From contig JAGAJP010000070.1 of the NCBI GenBank assembly GCA_017626045.1, forward strand, positions 1 to 60,788: a DNA stretch of 60,788 bases. Reading direction: 5' to 3'. The notes under the pieces were generated by a model. The model worked only from the letters and a program-made list of their open reading frames with translations, was not told where the DNA came from and did no database searches. The translations under genes were made by a program, and so were the position numbers. Shown in pieces: positions 17,157 to 26,030 of this stretch (position 1 is the stretch's first letter; every line of letters begins with the position of its first letter). Origin of the DNA: Muribaculaceae bacterium. GTDB lineage: Bacteria > Bacteroidota > Bacteroidia > Bacteroidales > Muribaculaceae.

Positions 17157-18344
17157 ATGAAGCCATTACAGGAAAAACTATCGCACTACGATGCTCCGCA
17201 GAAAGCTAAGGCTGCGGGCATATATCCTTATTTCCGCCCCATCTCGAGCGAACAGAACACTGAAGTGCTGATGAACGGTAAGAAGGTTCTTATGTTCGGA
17301 TCCAACTCCTATATGGGTCTGACAAACCATCCGAAAGTGATTGAAGCCGCCGTGGCCGCCACTAAAAAATATGGAACCGGTATGGCCGGAAGTCCCTTCC
17401 TTAACGGTACCCTTGACATCCACAAGGAACTCGAGGCTAAAATCGCCGACTATGTAGGAAAAGACGACGCCATCGTCTATTCCACCGGATTCGGCACAAA
17501 CCTCGGTGTAGTCAGCACGCTCACCGGTCGCGAGGACTACATCATCTGCGACGAGCAGGACCACGCCTCGATTGTGGAGGGCAGACGTCTCTCTTTCTCA
17601 CAGCCCCTCAAATACAAACACAACGACATGGATTCGCTTGAGGCAACACTCAAGAAATGCAAGCCTGAAAGCATCAAGCTTATCGTCACCGACAGCGTAT
17701 TCTCCATGGAGGGAGATGTGGCAAAGCTTCCCGAAATGGTAGACTTAGCTAAGAAATACAATGCCAGCCTGATGGTAGACGAAGCTCACGGTATCGGCGT
17801 CTTCGGCAAAGGTGGCCGCGGTGTGGTTAACCACTTCGGACTTACTGATGATGTCGACCTCATCATGGGCACATTCTCGAAGTCTTTCGCATCGCTCGGC
17901 GGCTTTATCGCCACTGACAAGGAAATCACCAACTTCCTGCGTCATCACTCCAGAAGCTACATCTTCACGGCATCCATAACTCCGGCATCCACCGCAGCAG
18001 CCATGGCTGCCCTCGAGATTATGCTCAACGAGCCCGAGCGTCAGGAACACCTCTGGGAAATCACCCACTACGCCCTCGACAATTTCAGGGCTATGGGTTG
18101 CGAGATAGGCAACACTTCCACTCCTATCATCCCGCTCTTCATACGCGACGATTACAAGACCTTCGCCGTCACCCACGACCTCCTCGAAGAAGGCGTGTTC
18201 GTGAATCCCGTAGTGTCTCCGGCAGTCGCTCCTCAGGACACCCTCATCCGATACTCGCTCATGGCGACACATACCAAAGAGCAGGTGACCCGCTCGCTCG
18301 ATGCCATAAGCAAGGTATTCAAAAAGCACGGCATCATAAAGTGA
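17157..18344 (+). CDS. spt: Serine palmitoyltransferase-type alpha-oxoamine synthase
   Basis: 395 residues from the ATG at 17157; an upstream in-frame ATG (17109) would add 16 unconserved residues. It is a fold-type I PLP enzyme of the alpha-oxoamine synthase family: GTGMAGSPFLNGT, EQDHAS (H136, ring-stacking His), VDEAHGIG (D208, H211) and TFSKSFASLGGF with the Schiff-base Lys K242. The N-terminal stretch (LQEKLSHYDAPQKAKAAGIYPYFRPI) is like the Bacteroides enzyme that condenses serine with palmitoyl-CoA, the first step of sphingolipid synthesis; 2-amino-3-ketobutyrate CoA ligase is the main alternative. The stop codon overlaps the start of tgt. Confidence 0.88.
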   Translation: MKPLQEKLSHYDAPQKAKAAGIYPYFRPISSEQNTEVLMNGKKVLMFGSNSYMGLTNHPKVIEAAVAATKKYGTGMAGSPFLNGTLDIHKELEAKIADYVGKDDAIVYSTGFGTNLGVVSTLTGREDYIICDEQDHASIVEGRRLSFSQPLKYKHNDMDSLEATLKKCKPESIKLIVTDSVFSMEGDVAKLPEMVDLAKKYNASLMVDEAHGIGVFGKGGRGVVNHFGLTDDVDLIMGTFSKSFASLGGFIATDKEITNFLRHHSRSYIFTASITPASTAAAMAALEIMLNEPERQEHLWEITHYALDNFRAMGCEIGNTSTPIIPLFIRDDYKTFAVTHDLLEEGVFVNPVVSPAVAPQDTLIRYSLMATHTKEQVTRSLDAISKVFKKHGIIK

Positions 18345-19483
18345 GGTCTCTCGATTTCAGACTCGACGCCCGCTGCCCGGGTTCCAATGCCAGGGCAGCG
18401 ACGATAACAACTGCCCACGGCGAGATAAAGACTCCTATCTTTATGCCCGTGGGCACTGTTGGCAGTGTGAAGGCTGTTCATCAGCATGAACTGCGCGACG
18501 ACATAAAGGCTCAGATTATTCTCGGCAACACTTATCACCTCTACCTCCGCCCGGGACTGGACATTCTCCGCCAGGCAGGTGGCCTCCACAAGTTCAACGG
18601 TTGGGAAAAGCCGATCCTCACCGACTCAGGTGGTTTTCAGGTGTTTTCTCTTTCATCAAACCGCAAACTAACGGAGGAAGGGGCGCATTTCCGCAGCCAT
18701 ATCGACGGCAGCAAGCATCTCTTCACCCCGGAGGGTGTAGTCGATATCCAGCGAGTGATCGGCGCCGATATCATGATGGCTCTTGACGAGTGTGCACCCG
18801 GCGACTCCGACTATGAATACGCAAAGCGCTCGCTCGGACTTACACTCCGCTGGCTCAGCCGCGGATGGAAACGGTATAATGAGACAGAAGGCCTTTACGG
18901 CTACCGTCAGACATTCTTTCCTATCGTGCAGGGTTGCGTATATCCCGATCTCCGGAGGGAATCAGCCCGTTTCGTGGCGGACCTCGATGCCGACGGCAAC
19001 GCCATCGGCGGTCTCGCTGTCGGTGAGCCCACCGAGAAAATGTATGAGATGATAGAGATTGTCAACGAGATTCTTCCCGCTGACCGCCCCCGATACCTGA
19101 TGGGGGTCGGCACACCTGCAAACATACTCGAGGCCATCGACCGAGGCGTAGACATGATGGACTGCGTGATGCCTACAAGAAACGGCAGAAACGGTATGCT
19201 CTTCACGCGAAACGGCGTGATGAACATGCGCAATAAAAGATGGGCCGACGACTTTTCCCCTCTCGACCCGGGAGGTCCGACTTATGTCGACGAGGCTTAC
19301 TCAAAGGCTTATGTTAGGCATCTCTTTATCGCAAACGAGCTACTCGCCATGCAGATAGCGAGCATCCACAACCTCGGATTCTATCTTTGGCTCGTGGGCG
19401 AGGCCCGCAATCACATCCAGGCGGGTGATTTCCCCGTATGGAAAAAAGAGATGATCGAGAAAGTAAGCAGAAGAATGCCTTAA
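18341..19483 (+). CDS. tgt: Queuine tRNA-ribosyltransferase without the zinc cysteines
   Basis: 380 residues from a GTG at 18341 that overlaps the previous stop (GTGA), so translation is probably coupled. The longer open frame upstream is out of family. TIM-barrel motifs are present: TDSGGFQVFSL with D95, IVQGCVYPDLR, GGLAVGEP, MGVGTP and DCVMPTRNGRNG with the candidate nucleophile D274. The enzyme exchanges guanine at position 34 of certain tRNAs for a queuosine precursor. The usual C-x-C-x2-C zinc site is absent: the aligned positions are G312, T314 and D317, while the last ligand His (H343 in SIHNL) remains. The rest of the domain is well preserved, so it is unlikely to be a pseudogene. 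Confidence 0.93.
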   Translation: MRSLDFRLDARCPGSNARAATITTAHGEIKTPIFMPVGTVGSVKAVHQHELRDDIKAQIILGNTYHLYLRPGLDILRQAGGLHKFNGWEKPILTDSGGFQVFSLSSNRKLTEEGAHFRSHIDGSKHLFTPEGVVDIQRVIGADIMMALDECAPGDSDYEYAKRSLGLTLRWLSRGWKRYNETEGLYGYRQTFFPIVQGCVYPDLRRESARFVADLDADGNAIGGLAVGEPTEKMYEMIEIVNEILPADRPRYLMGVGTPANILEAIDRGVDMMDCVMPTRNGRNGMLFTRNGVMNMRNKRWADDFSPLDPGGPTYVDEAYSKAYVRHLFIANELLAMQIASIHNLGFYLWLVGEARNHIQAGDFPVWKKEMIEKVSRRMP

Positions 19484-19505
19484 CCAAGACTCAGGAGCAA
19501 CTATA

Positions 19506-20693
19506 ATGGAAGAGAATATGACTCCCGACTCATCGGGCAAGAAGATTCATCGACGGAGGTTAAAATTCCGTTTTCCCAAACTACGTTTTCCCCGTCGATT
19601 AAAGTTCAGAATGCCGCTCACCATCATCGACCGCTACATTCTGGGCAAATTTCTCGGCACATATTTTCTCGCCACCCTGCTCCTGCTTCTTGTAATCTCG
19701 ATGTTTGACATCACCGAGAAACTTGACGCGTTCCTCACCGCTCCCCTCTCCGAGACCCTTTTCGATTATTTCGCCTCGTTCCTACCCTATTTCGCCAATC
19801 AGCTCTCTCCGCTCTTCGTGTTCATATCAGTGATTTTCTTCACTACCAAAATCGCTGACAATTCAGAAATCATTGCGATGCTATCGAGCGGAATTACTTT
19901 CCGCCGCCTACTGCGTCCCTACATGATCGGAGCCGCCATCATCGCCTCGATGACATTCGTGCTCTCCAACTACATCATACCCCCCACCAATGTAGACCGC
20001 ATCGCATACACCAACAAATATGTGAGAAACAAGGCTGTGGAATACGGAACAAACATCCAGCTTATGGTAAGACCGGGCGAAGTGGCATATTTCGGCAGAT
20101 TCGACAACACCATCAAGCAGGGCTTCCGGTTCTCGCTCGACAAGTTCGACGGCAAGGTACTGACCTCCAGACTGACCGCTTCTTCAGTGGAATACGATTC
20201 CACCAAGATGTATCACTGGAAACTCCGGGATTACATGATTCGGGATTTCGACGGCATGAACGAACGAATAAAAAGGGGCACCGAAATCGACAGCATCATC
20301 CCAATTGAGCCGAAAGACTTCCTGATTGCCGTAAACGACCAGGAGATGCTCACCACTCCTCAACTCAAGGAGTATATACGGAAACAAAAGATGAGAGGTG
20401 TCGCGAATATCAAGAAGTTTGAGATTGAAAAGGAAAAGCGCCTCGCGGAGACCGCAGCCGCCTTCATCCTTACCCTTATCGGAATGTCGCTGTCGTCAAA
20501 GAAGGTCAAGGGTGGCATGGGCATCAATATCGGAATCGGACTCGCGTTAAGTTTCAGCTACATCCTTTTCAGCAGCATTACATCTTCTTTCGCCATCAGC
20601 GGATATACGTCGCCGGCGGTAGCGATGCAGATTCCGAACGCTGTCTACCTCGTGATAGGAATATTCCTTTACCGACGAGCCTCGAAATTCTGA
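19506..20693 (+). CDS. LptF/LptG family permease (lipopolysaccharide export)
   Basis: 395 residues. After a basic cytosolic start (many Arg and Lys, residues 10-36) come the typical segments of the YjgP/YjgQ family: transmembrane helix LGTYFLATLLLLLVISMFDI, a second and third helix around residues 98-160, a large periplasmic beta-jellyroll domain (about 170-290) and three C-terminal helices. The family forms, with LptB, the ABC exporter that extracts LPS from the inner membrane. Whether it is LptF or LptG cannot be decided by eye. It starts 22 bp after tgt and ends near a weak hairpin at 20690-20708. Confidence 0.88.
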   Translation: MEENMTPDSSGKKIHRRRLKFRFPKLRFPRRLKFRMPLTIIDRYILGKFLGTYFLATLLLLLVISMFDITEKLDAFLTAPLSETLFDYFASFLPYFANQLSPLFVFISVIFFTTKIADNSEIIAMLSSGITFRRLLRPYMIGAAIIASMTFVLSNYIIPPTNVDRIAYTNKYVRNKAVEYGTNIQLMVRPGEVAYFGRFDNTIKQGFRFSLDKFDGKVLTSRLTASSVEYDSTKMYHWKLRDYMIRDFDGMNERIKRGTEIDSIIPIEPKDFLIAVNDQEMLTTPQLKEYIRKQKMRGVANIKKFEIEKEKRLAETAAAFILTLIGMSLSSKKVKGGMGINIGIGLALSFSYILFSSITSSFAISGYTSPAVAMQIPNAVYLVIGIFLYRRASKF

Positions 20694-20772
20694 CTATCAT
20701 CAAGTCAGGATTCCGTCATTTTGCATTTTAACAATTTTTATCGTTTCTTAAGCGCTTGAATTTATTTTATTT

Positions 20773-20803
20773 TTTGCTGATAGGGAATATTTTATTAAAT
20801 TTG
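20773..20803 (+). promoter_or_regulatory. Promoter of the acyltransferase operon
   Basis: TTTG at 20773-20776, a 19-bp spacer and TAAATTTG at 20796-20803 match the Bacteroidota consensus exactly. The start codon is 62 bp downstream, so the acyltransferase, phosphoesterase and folK genes can be transcribed apart from lptG. Confidence 0.75.
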
Positions 20804-20864
20804 CAATATAACTAATTTTTAATTCTCCGGGGCATATCCGCCCTGCCCAAAATATATTGGAATT

Positions 20865-22040
20865 GTGACAAACAAGGACTTCGACTTCAGCGATATCGCG
20901 CCCTATGATGACTCTGTCTTCCGCACGATTCTGGACAAACTGGTGAAAGACCCGGGCTTTCTGCATGCCGTGTCTTACGTGATGCCTCAGAAAGACATAC
21001 CCGCACTCATCACTGAACTTAACCATACCGACAACCGACGCGACTTCCAGCGCCGTGTGATGTTTCCTTTTCTCGAGATGCTTGCCAAGACAACTACTTC
21101 AGGCATCACTCTCGGAGGCGCAAAATATTTCAACCCGGCACTGAACTATACGTTTATCACCAACCATCGGGACATTGTGCTCGACGCATCTTTCCTCAAC
21201 CTGACCTTCCTCCGAAGAGACTGGCCTTCCTCGGAGGTGGCAATCGGAAACAACCTTCTCGTCTTCGACTGGATCTCAGACCTCGTAAGACTCAACAACA
21301 GTTTTATCGTCAAACGGAACACCGGACTGCGCGAAGGACTCGAAGCCGCAAAAAAACTCTCGGCATACATCCACTACGCCATCATGGAAAAGCATGAGTC
21401 GGTTTGGATTGCGCAGAGGGAAGGACGCGCCAAAGACTCCAGCGACCATACCCAGGAGTCGCTTATCAAGATGCTGGCGCTCGGAGGAGAAGGCACCTTC
21501 ATGCAGAAAATAAAGGAGATAAACCTGATGCCCGTCTCTATAAGCTACGAATATGACCCCAACGACTACCTGAAGGTCAAGGAGTTCCTCCTGCGTAGAA
21601 GAGACCCACACTTCAAGAAGTCGCAGCGCGACGACCTTTTCTCAATGGAGACCGGACTCCTGCAGTTCAAGGGGAAGGTCCATTTCCAGCTTACTCCGCG
21701 CATCAACGTCAGAATCGACGAACTGGGCGAATTTCCAGACAGCAACACTTCCGCCAAATATGTCTGCGCTCTTATTGACTCCGCGATTCACCGAGGATAC
21801 GAGATATTCCCCATCAACTATGTGGCTTACGACTCACTCCATGAGTCCCGCCGGTTTGCCCACAAATACACGGAAGAAGAAAAAACCGACTGCCTCAATT
21901 ATTTCGAAAGTCAGCTCAACAAAATCGATGTCGACGGCATTACAGATGAAGAGCGCTCTTTCATGCGCGAGATGATTCTGATCATGTATGCGAATCCTCT
22001 CAAAAACAAACTAAAATCTATTCTTGGAGGATTTGAGTGA
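20865..22040 (+). CDS. Glycerol-3-phosphate-type acyltransferase (LPLAT superfamily)
   Basis: 391 residues, with a GTG start at 20865; no ATG is available near the start of the conserved region. The acyltransferase block I variant TNHRDIVLDASFL has His and Asp residues in the PlsB/PlsC arrangement, although the spacing between the His and the last Asp is one longer than the strict HX4D. Later blocks include FIVKRNTGLREG and IAQREGRAKDSSDHTQ, matching block III-like glycerolipid-binding residues. It should transfer an acyl chain to a phosphorylated glycerol or a lipid. The phosphoesterase start overlaps its stop (TGATG), showing tight coupling. Confidence 0.75.
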   Translation: MTNKDFDFSDIAPYDDSVFRTILDKLVKDPGFLHAVSYVMPQKDIPALITELNHTDNRRDFQRRVMFPFLEMLAKTTTSGITLGGAKYFNPALNYTFITNHRDIVLDASFLNLTFLRRDWPSSEVAIGNNLLVFDWISDLVRLNNSFIVKRNTGLREGLEAAKKLSAYIHYAIMEKHESVWIAQREGRAKDSSDHTQESLIKMLALGGEGTFMQKIKEINLMPVSISYEYDPNDYLKVKEFLLRRRDPHFKKSQRDDLFSMETGLLQFKGKVHFQLTPRINVRIDELGEFPDSNTSAKYVCALIDSAIHRGYEIFPINYVAYDSLHESRRFAHKYTEEEKTDCLNYFESQLNKIDVDGITDEERSFMREMILIMYANPLKNKLKSILGGFE

Positions 22041-23323
22041 TGAGAATCCCTGTCGTGACTTTGATTGTGGTAATGCTCCTGAGTGTCTTCGTGGACCTCT
22101 ATATCTGGAGAGACATCCGGAAAGGCAAGTCGCTCAGACGCTGGATGTGGAGCGAGATTTACGCGGGGACTTCCATACTTCTGTGGATATTCCTCATCGT
22201 TACGGTATGCCTCCCAAGGAGATCCGCCGACAACGGAATCATCCATATAATGTGGATGCTGACCGCCTACGCCTCGATATATATCGCCAAGATCATATAT
22301 ATCTTTTTCTCCTTCATTGGAAGAATACCCACAATATTCCGTTGCCGCAGATGGCTCTGGACAAGAGCTGTCGGCGTGGTGACAGCTGTCGCGGCTTTGG
22401 GATTCCTATGGTTCGGCATCCTTTACACAAGATATCAGTCGCAGACCATCGACGTGACCCTCAAGTCGTCAAGATTACCGAAGGCTTTCGACGGATACCG
22501 GATTGCGCAAATCTCAGACCTTCATCTCGGCACCTGGGGCAATGACACCCGATTTATCGACTCTCTTGTCAGACAGATCAACGCTCTCAATCCCGACCTG
22601 ATAGTGTTCACCGGAGATATCGTAAACCAGAAATCCGACGAATTGAAGCCTTTCATCACTTCGCTGAGTAGACTTAAGGCTAAAGACGGAGTTTACTCCA
22701 TACTCGGCAACCATGACTATGGAGACTACATAGACTGGAGTTCTCCCGACCTAAAAAAGGAAAATCTCGAGACGCTCAAAGTGTTACAGGAGAAATCCGG
22801 ATGGAAGATGCTAAACAACAGGCACGTATTCATATCCCGGCATTCCATAGCGCATTCTGACTCCATAGCACTGATTGGAGTGGAAAACTGGGGAGAGCCT
22901 CCTTTCAAGAAATATGGAAGTCTTAAGACGGCATGTTCCACTCCCGACAGCTTAAGTCTGAAAGACTCCAATTTCAAGATACTGCTTACCCACAATCCGG
23001 AGCACTGGCTCAGAGAAGTCAGAAAAGTGTCAAATATCGATCTCACACTCTCCGGACATACCCACGCCCTACAGATGAGCGCTGACGCGTTCGGGCACCG
23101 CTGGTCTCCGTCAGCACTTAGATATACCACATGGGGAGGCTTCTACACATCCACTCCCGACGGAAATCTCGAAGACTTCGGGAATCCTTCCGTCAGGTCG
23201 ATGACAAGGAATCTTGACAGACCTTCCCTATATGTCAACATAGGAGCCGGAGAAGTGGGGATGCCGTTCCGCATCGGTTCCTGCTATCCCGAGATTACCC
23301 TTATCACACTCAAACGGAAATGA
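22040..23323 (+). CDS. Membrane-anchored metallophosphoesterase
   Basis: 427 residues from the ATG at 22040. An in-frame GTG directly before it is less likely, and GGAGG lies 11-15 bp upstream, unusual here. Four hydrophobic helices occupy residues 1-140. The catalytic domain then shows the calcineurin-like motif series: ISDLHLG (D and H), VFTGDIVN, LGNHDYGDY, LLTHNPEHW and LSGHTHALQ. Such proteins are usually two-metal phosphodiesterases at the membrane, YaeI/LpxH-like in domain; the substrate could be a lipid intermediate given the acyltransferase upstream. It overlaps folK by 4 bp (ATGA). Confidence 0.88.
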   Translation: MRIPVVTLIVVMLLSVFVDLYIWRDIRKGKSLRRWMWSEIYAGTSILLWIFLIVTVCLPRRSADNGIIHIMWMLTAYASIYIAKIIYIFFSFIGRIPTIFRCRRWLWTRAVGVVTAVAALGFLWFGILYTRYQSQTIDVTLKSSRLPKAFDGYRIAQISDLHLGTWGNDTRFIDSLVRQINALNPDLIVFTGDIVNQKSDELKPFITSLSRLKAKDGVYSILGNHDYGDYIDWSSPDLKKENLETLKVLQEKSGWKMLNNRHVFISRHSIAHSDSIALIGVENWGEPPFKKYGSLKTACSTPDSLSLKDSNFKILLTHNPEHWLREVRKVSNIDLTLSGHTHALQMSADAFGHRWSPSALRYTTWGGFYTSTPDGNLEDFGNPSVRSMTRNLDRPSLYVNIGAGEVGMPFRIGSCYPEITLITLKRK

Positions 23324-23706
23324 CCTGCGAAGTTGATGCTGTCGGGGTGATTCTGTCGGTCGGCTCCAACTGCGGCGACAGATATTCTAACGTTGAGGAG
23401 GGTATCGACTGGCTATCCTCACATGTCTGCGTGTCCGGAGTTTCCGACATCTACTCTACCCCTGACTGCCATGGCGGCCCGACACATTACATGAACGCCG
23501 TTGTCGCCGGGACAACAAATCTTTCAATAGAGCAGCTCGAAGTCCTTTGTAAGGCGCATGAAGTCGAAAAGGGACGAGACGAGAAAGCAAGGGCGGCAGG
23601 CATGGTTCCACTCGATATAGATGTCGTCATCTACAATGGAAAGATAATCCGCGAAAAAGACTATTCACGGACTTTCTTTAAAATCGGGTTCTCTCAACTT
23701 GCCTGA
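23320..23706 (+). CDS. folK: Hydroxymethyldihydropterin pyrophosphokinase-type protein (HPPK)
   Basis: 128 residues, shorter than the E. coli enzyme. The opening ILSVGSNCGDRYSNVEEGIDWL, the SDIYSTP segment and the VPLDIDVVIYNG metal-binding block (two Asp) are HPPK marks. The enzyme transfers pyrophosphate from ATP to 6-hydroxymethyl-dihydropterin in folate synthesis. In the E. coli enzyme an Arg precedes the Thr-Leu-Asp block; here that position is Val. This may be a lineage variant. It shares an ATGA overlap with the phosphoesterase gene and converges on the ATP-grasp-like gene. Confidence 0.8.
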   Translation: MTCEVDAVGVILSVGSNCGDRYSNVEEGIDWLSSHVCVSGVSDIYSTPDCHGGPTHYMNAVVAGTTNLSIEQLEVLCKAHEVEKGRDEKARAAGMVPLDIDVVIYNGKIIREKDYSRTFFKIGFSQLA

Positions 23707-23709
23707 TTC

Positions 23710-24660
23710 TCAGGGCACTCGTGGCAGACAAAGCATTCCCATCGTTCGTCTCAGATTTATTTCGACGAATGGCCGCAGTTTTCCGTATTTCTCCACAATC
23801 ATGTCCACACCAAGCAATCCGGTGTAGCCCCTGAGTGTCTCTTCAAGTATCTCCTTCTGAATTCTCCTGAGATCTTCCAATGGGAATGCGCATTCATCAC
23901 AGAATTCGTATTCCAGTCTTTCCTGCGACGCCATAGAGTTGGATATGTATTTCCCACGGTTTGACGTTATGAACTTCGAAAGCCCGAGATATGTCGCCTC
24001 GCCGTCCTCAATGCGCCATTCCGTGGCAAAGTCTCCTGCCCGGTCGGCGGGGGTCTCGCATATGACGCTCCCCTGCCTTCGCAATATGCCACGGCACCAT
24101 GGACGCACATGCCGCTCCTCCATATCAGCTCCAGTATTCACAACTCCCCTCCCGCTCGAGCTCCACGGCGCCTTCATCCAACAACCTGGATTGTTGCGAT
24201 AGAATGCCACACATTCTTCTTCATCAGTCAGTTCAACGGGCAAATCCACCTTCCACTCCTCACCCGTTGTCGCGTTCCATTCTTCGTTTAGTTTTATAGT
24301 GGTGCGTCTATGTGCCAGATTCCTCACCAAATCAATATACTCTACAGCCGGCAGCACAGATTCAGGCACTCCCGAATCGAGCAACCGGCGACGCACCGCA
24401 TGGTTCCAACCCCATGGCTCGGGGGTAGGCAATGAGCCGCACGAATAGATATCCCGGAGCATGCCCCAGTCCGCTGTCCTGAATACGGACTCGGCCTGCG
24501 TGCGGTCTTCTACAAGTATGATGTCGTCTTCCCTCGCCCACGCCTCCGGCAGCAGTTGAAGTTCACGTGCCAGTTCCGCCACCCTTGCCGGAGGGGTATA
24601 AAAAGACGCCCCCGTTGCGAGGGCGTATTCTGTATCGGGATTGAAGAGAAGCAGACGCAT
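23710..24660 (-). CDS. ATP-grasp-like protein of unknown function
   Basis: 316 residues, cytosolic. Blocks reminiscent of the ATP-grasp fold are seen: WMKAPWSSSGRGV (Lys plus Gly-rich loop), ATEWRIEDGEATYLGLSKF and a C-terminal FVEINLRRTMGM with Glu and Asn in the metal-binding position. The substrate is unknown; ATP-grasp enzymes usually join a carboxylate to an amine. The N-terminal part (LLLFNPDTEYALATG) is conserved-looking. It starts at the stop of rpoZ (TGATG, one base shared), so the two are translated together. Confidence 0.55.
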   Translation of the reverse strand: MRLLLFNPDTEYALATGASFYTPPARVAELARELQLLPEAWAREDDIILVEDRTQAESVFRTADWGMLRDIYSCGSLPTPEPWGWNHAVRRRLLDSGVPESVLPAVEYIDLVRNLAHRRTTIKLNEEWNATTGEEWKVDLPVELTDEEECVAFYRNNPGCWMKAPWSSSGRGVVNTGADMEERHVRPWCRGILRRQGSVICETPADRAGDFATEWRIEDGEATYLGLSKFITSNRGKYISNSMASQERLEYEFCDECAFPLEDLRRIQKEILEETLRGYTGLLGVDMIVEKYGKLRPFVEINLRRTMGMLCLPRVP

Positions 24661-24995
24661 CAGTCGTTAAGTTTCTCGCGCTCCTTAAGGGGATTTGAGA
24701 AATACAGTTTGTGTTCGATATACTCCTGAGTTGCGATTAAGGTAGGTTTCGGCAGTTTTTCATAGAAACGTGATATCTCTATCTGTTCACGGTTTTCCGA
24801 CACCTCCTCAAGATTGTCGCTTGAGGCGAAGTCCGCGAGTTTCTTCTCCAGTTCCTTCTTCAATTCTACCGCAATCTGATTTGCGCGTTTGCCGATGATG
24901 CAGACGGTCTCATATACGTTGCCGGTCTGCTCCGCCATGGCGATCATGTCGCGTGTTACGGTCGTGAGCGGTGCGTTTGTCTTTTTGTAGTCCAT
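24660..24995 (-). CDS. rpoZ: RNA polymerase omega subunit
   Basis: 111 residues from the ATG at 24995; an ATG three codons upstream is also in frame. The sequence has the Bacteroidota form of omega: TTVTRDMIAMAEQTGNVYETVCIIGKRANQI, where the KRANQI core is the conserved helix that wraps the beta-prime C-terminus, and a lineage-specific tail (ENREQIEISRFYEKLPKPT). It aids RNA polymerase assembly. It follows bamD by 43 bp on the minus strand. Confidence 0.88.
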   Translation of the reverse strand: MDYKKTNAPLTTVTRDMIAMAEQTGNVYETVCIIGKRANQIAVELKKELEKKLADFASSDNLEEVSENREQIEISRFYEKLPKPTLIATQEYIEHKLYFSNPLKEREKLND

Positions 24996-25038
24996 AATAT
25001 GCAATTATGATTTACGTATGTAGGGTTGTTTATTTTGC

Positions 25039-25851
25039 TTATTCTCCAAGGTGCTTCGATGCAATGTTGAAGATCGATTGAGCCTCCGACAGGTTTTTTG
25101 ACTCCGGATATGTGTTGATAAACGAATAGTATTCGTCGATTACCTCACGATACCGGTCCTCACTCTTCTCAGCAATCGAGTTCTTTGCCTCCTGATATTT
25201 TGCCTTCAATATAAGCATCTCGAAGTCCTCTCTGTATTTGGAATACGGAAAGTCCTTGAGCGCATTCTTAGCAGTGATGATGCACGACTCATAATTATTC
25301 CCGAGGAAATTGCCGAGATTATAATACAGCTGCGCATTCTGCAGCTGCTTTAGTGTCAGCTTGTCCTGCATCTCGAATATGGCGTTCTTAGCAATGCCAG
25401 CCTTGTCGCTCTGGGGGAAATAGTCAAGGAATCCCTGCAATTCTTCGATTGCCTTCAGAGTGTAGGTCTGGTCGAGCTGAGGGTCGGGCGAGTCGAGATA
25501 ATAGCCGTAGCCGCTGTAGAAGCGAGACAGCTCCGCATATTTGCCACGGGGATAACGCTGGTAGTAGTTTTTGAAATAAACCGCTGAGTTCAGATAGTCT
25601 TTGTTTTCAAAATACGACATAGCGAGAAGGAACGTTGCGTCCTCCCCGTTTTCTGTTCCCCGCATCGGCATCTGCAAGTCCTGCAGAAGAGTGATCGCCT
25701 GCATGTATTTGCGCTGGTCGTATGCCTTACGGGCGTATTCGAACTTATAGTTCATATCCGTGCTTTTCAGCACCTTATTATATTCTCCACACGATGACAT
25801 CATTACTGACATCACTGCGGCAAATAGGCTTGTCTTGAGAAGTTTGTTCAT
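25039..25851 (-). CDS. bamD: Outer-membrane assembly lipoprotein BamD
   Basis: 270 residues. The lipoprotein signal ends in VMMSSCGEYNKVL, with the Cys near residue 21. The rest is a run of TPR-like helices (YARKAYDQRKYMQAITLLQDL, FLLAMSYFENKDYLNSAVYFKNYYQRYP) as in BamD/ComL. BamD is the essential lipoprotein of the BAM complex that folds beta-barrel proteins into the outer membrane. It is first in a small operon with rpoZ and the ATP-grasp-like gene. Confidence 0.92.
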   Translation of the reverse strand: MNKLLKTSLFAAVMSVMMSSCGEYNKVLKSTDMNYKFEYARKAYDQRKYMQAITLLQDLQMPMRGTENGEDATFLLAMSYFENKDYLNSAVYFKNYYQRYPRGKYAELSRFYSGYGYYLDSPDPQLDQTYTLKAIEELQGFLDYFPQSDKAGIAKNAIFEMQDKLTLKQLQNAQLYYNLGNFLGNNYESCIITAKNALKDFPYSKYREDFEMLILKAKYQEAKNSIAEKSEDRYREVIDEYYSFINTYPESKNLSEAQSIFNIASKHLGE

Positions 25852-25915
25852 CTATTTCTTGAAATCAAGTCGACTTAGATACTCGGTTGCTTTCGATTAT
25901 CCGCTTATTAGCATG

Positions 25916-25975
25916 CAAAGTTAATAATTTTTTTGCAAACAACTACTAAAATTACAATAAATTTTACTAACTTTG
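25916..25975. promoter_or_regulatory. Divergent -7 elements between bamD and the PASTA gene
   Basis: The same octamer TAACTTTG occurs on the minus strand (25916-25923) towards bamD and on the plus strand (25968-25975) towards the PASTA gene. Neither has a good -33 element. Confidence 0.45.
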
Positions 25976-26030
25976 AAGTCGATTTCGCGAAGTTGTTTCC
26001 TTGACGGGTCTTTTGACCGGACACATCTTC

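Noticed and set aside
18098..18340. Upstream extension of tgt
   Set aside because: It lies within the serine palmitoyltransferase gene in another frame. The conserved Tgt start fits the GTG at 18341.
24099..24299. Frames on the plus strand within the ATP-grasp-like gene
   Set aside because: They are short, proline- and serine-rich mirror frames without motifs.
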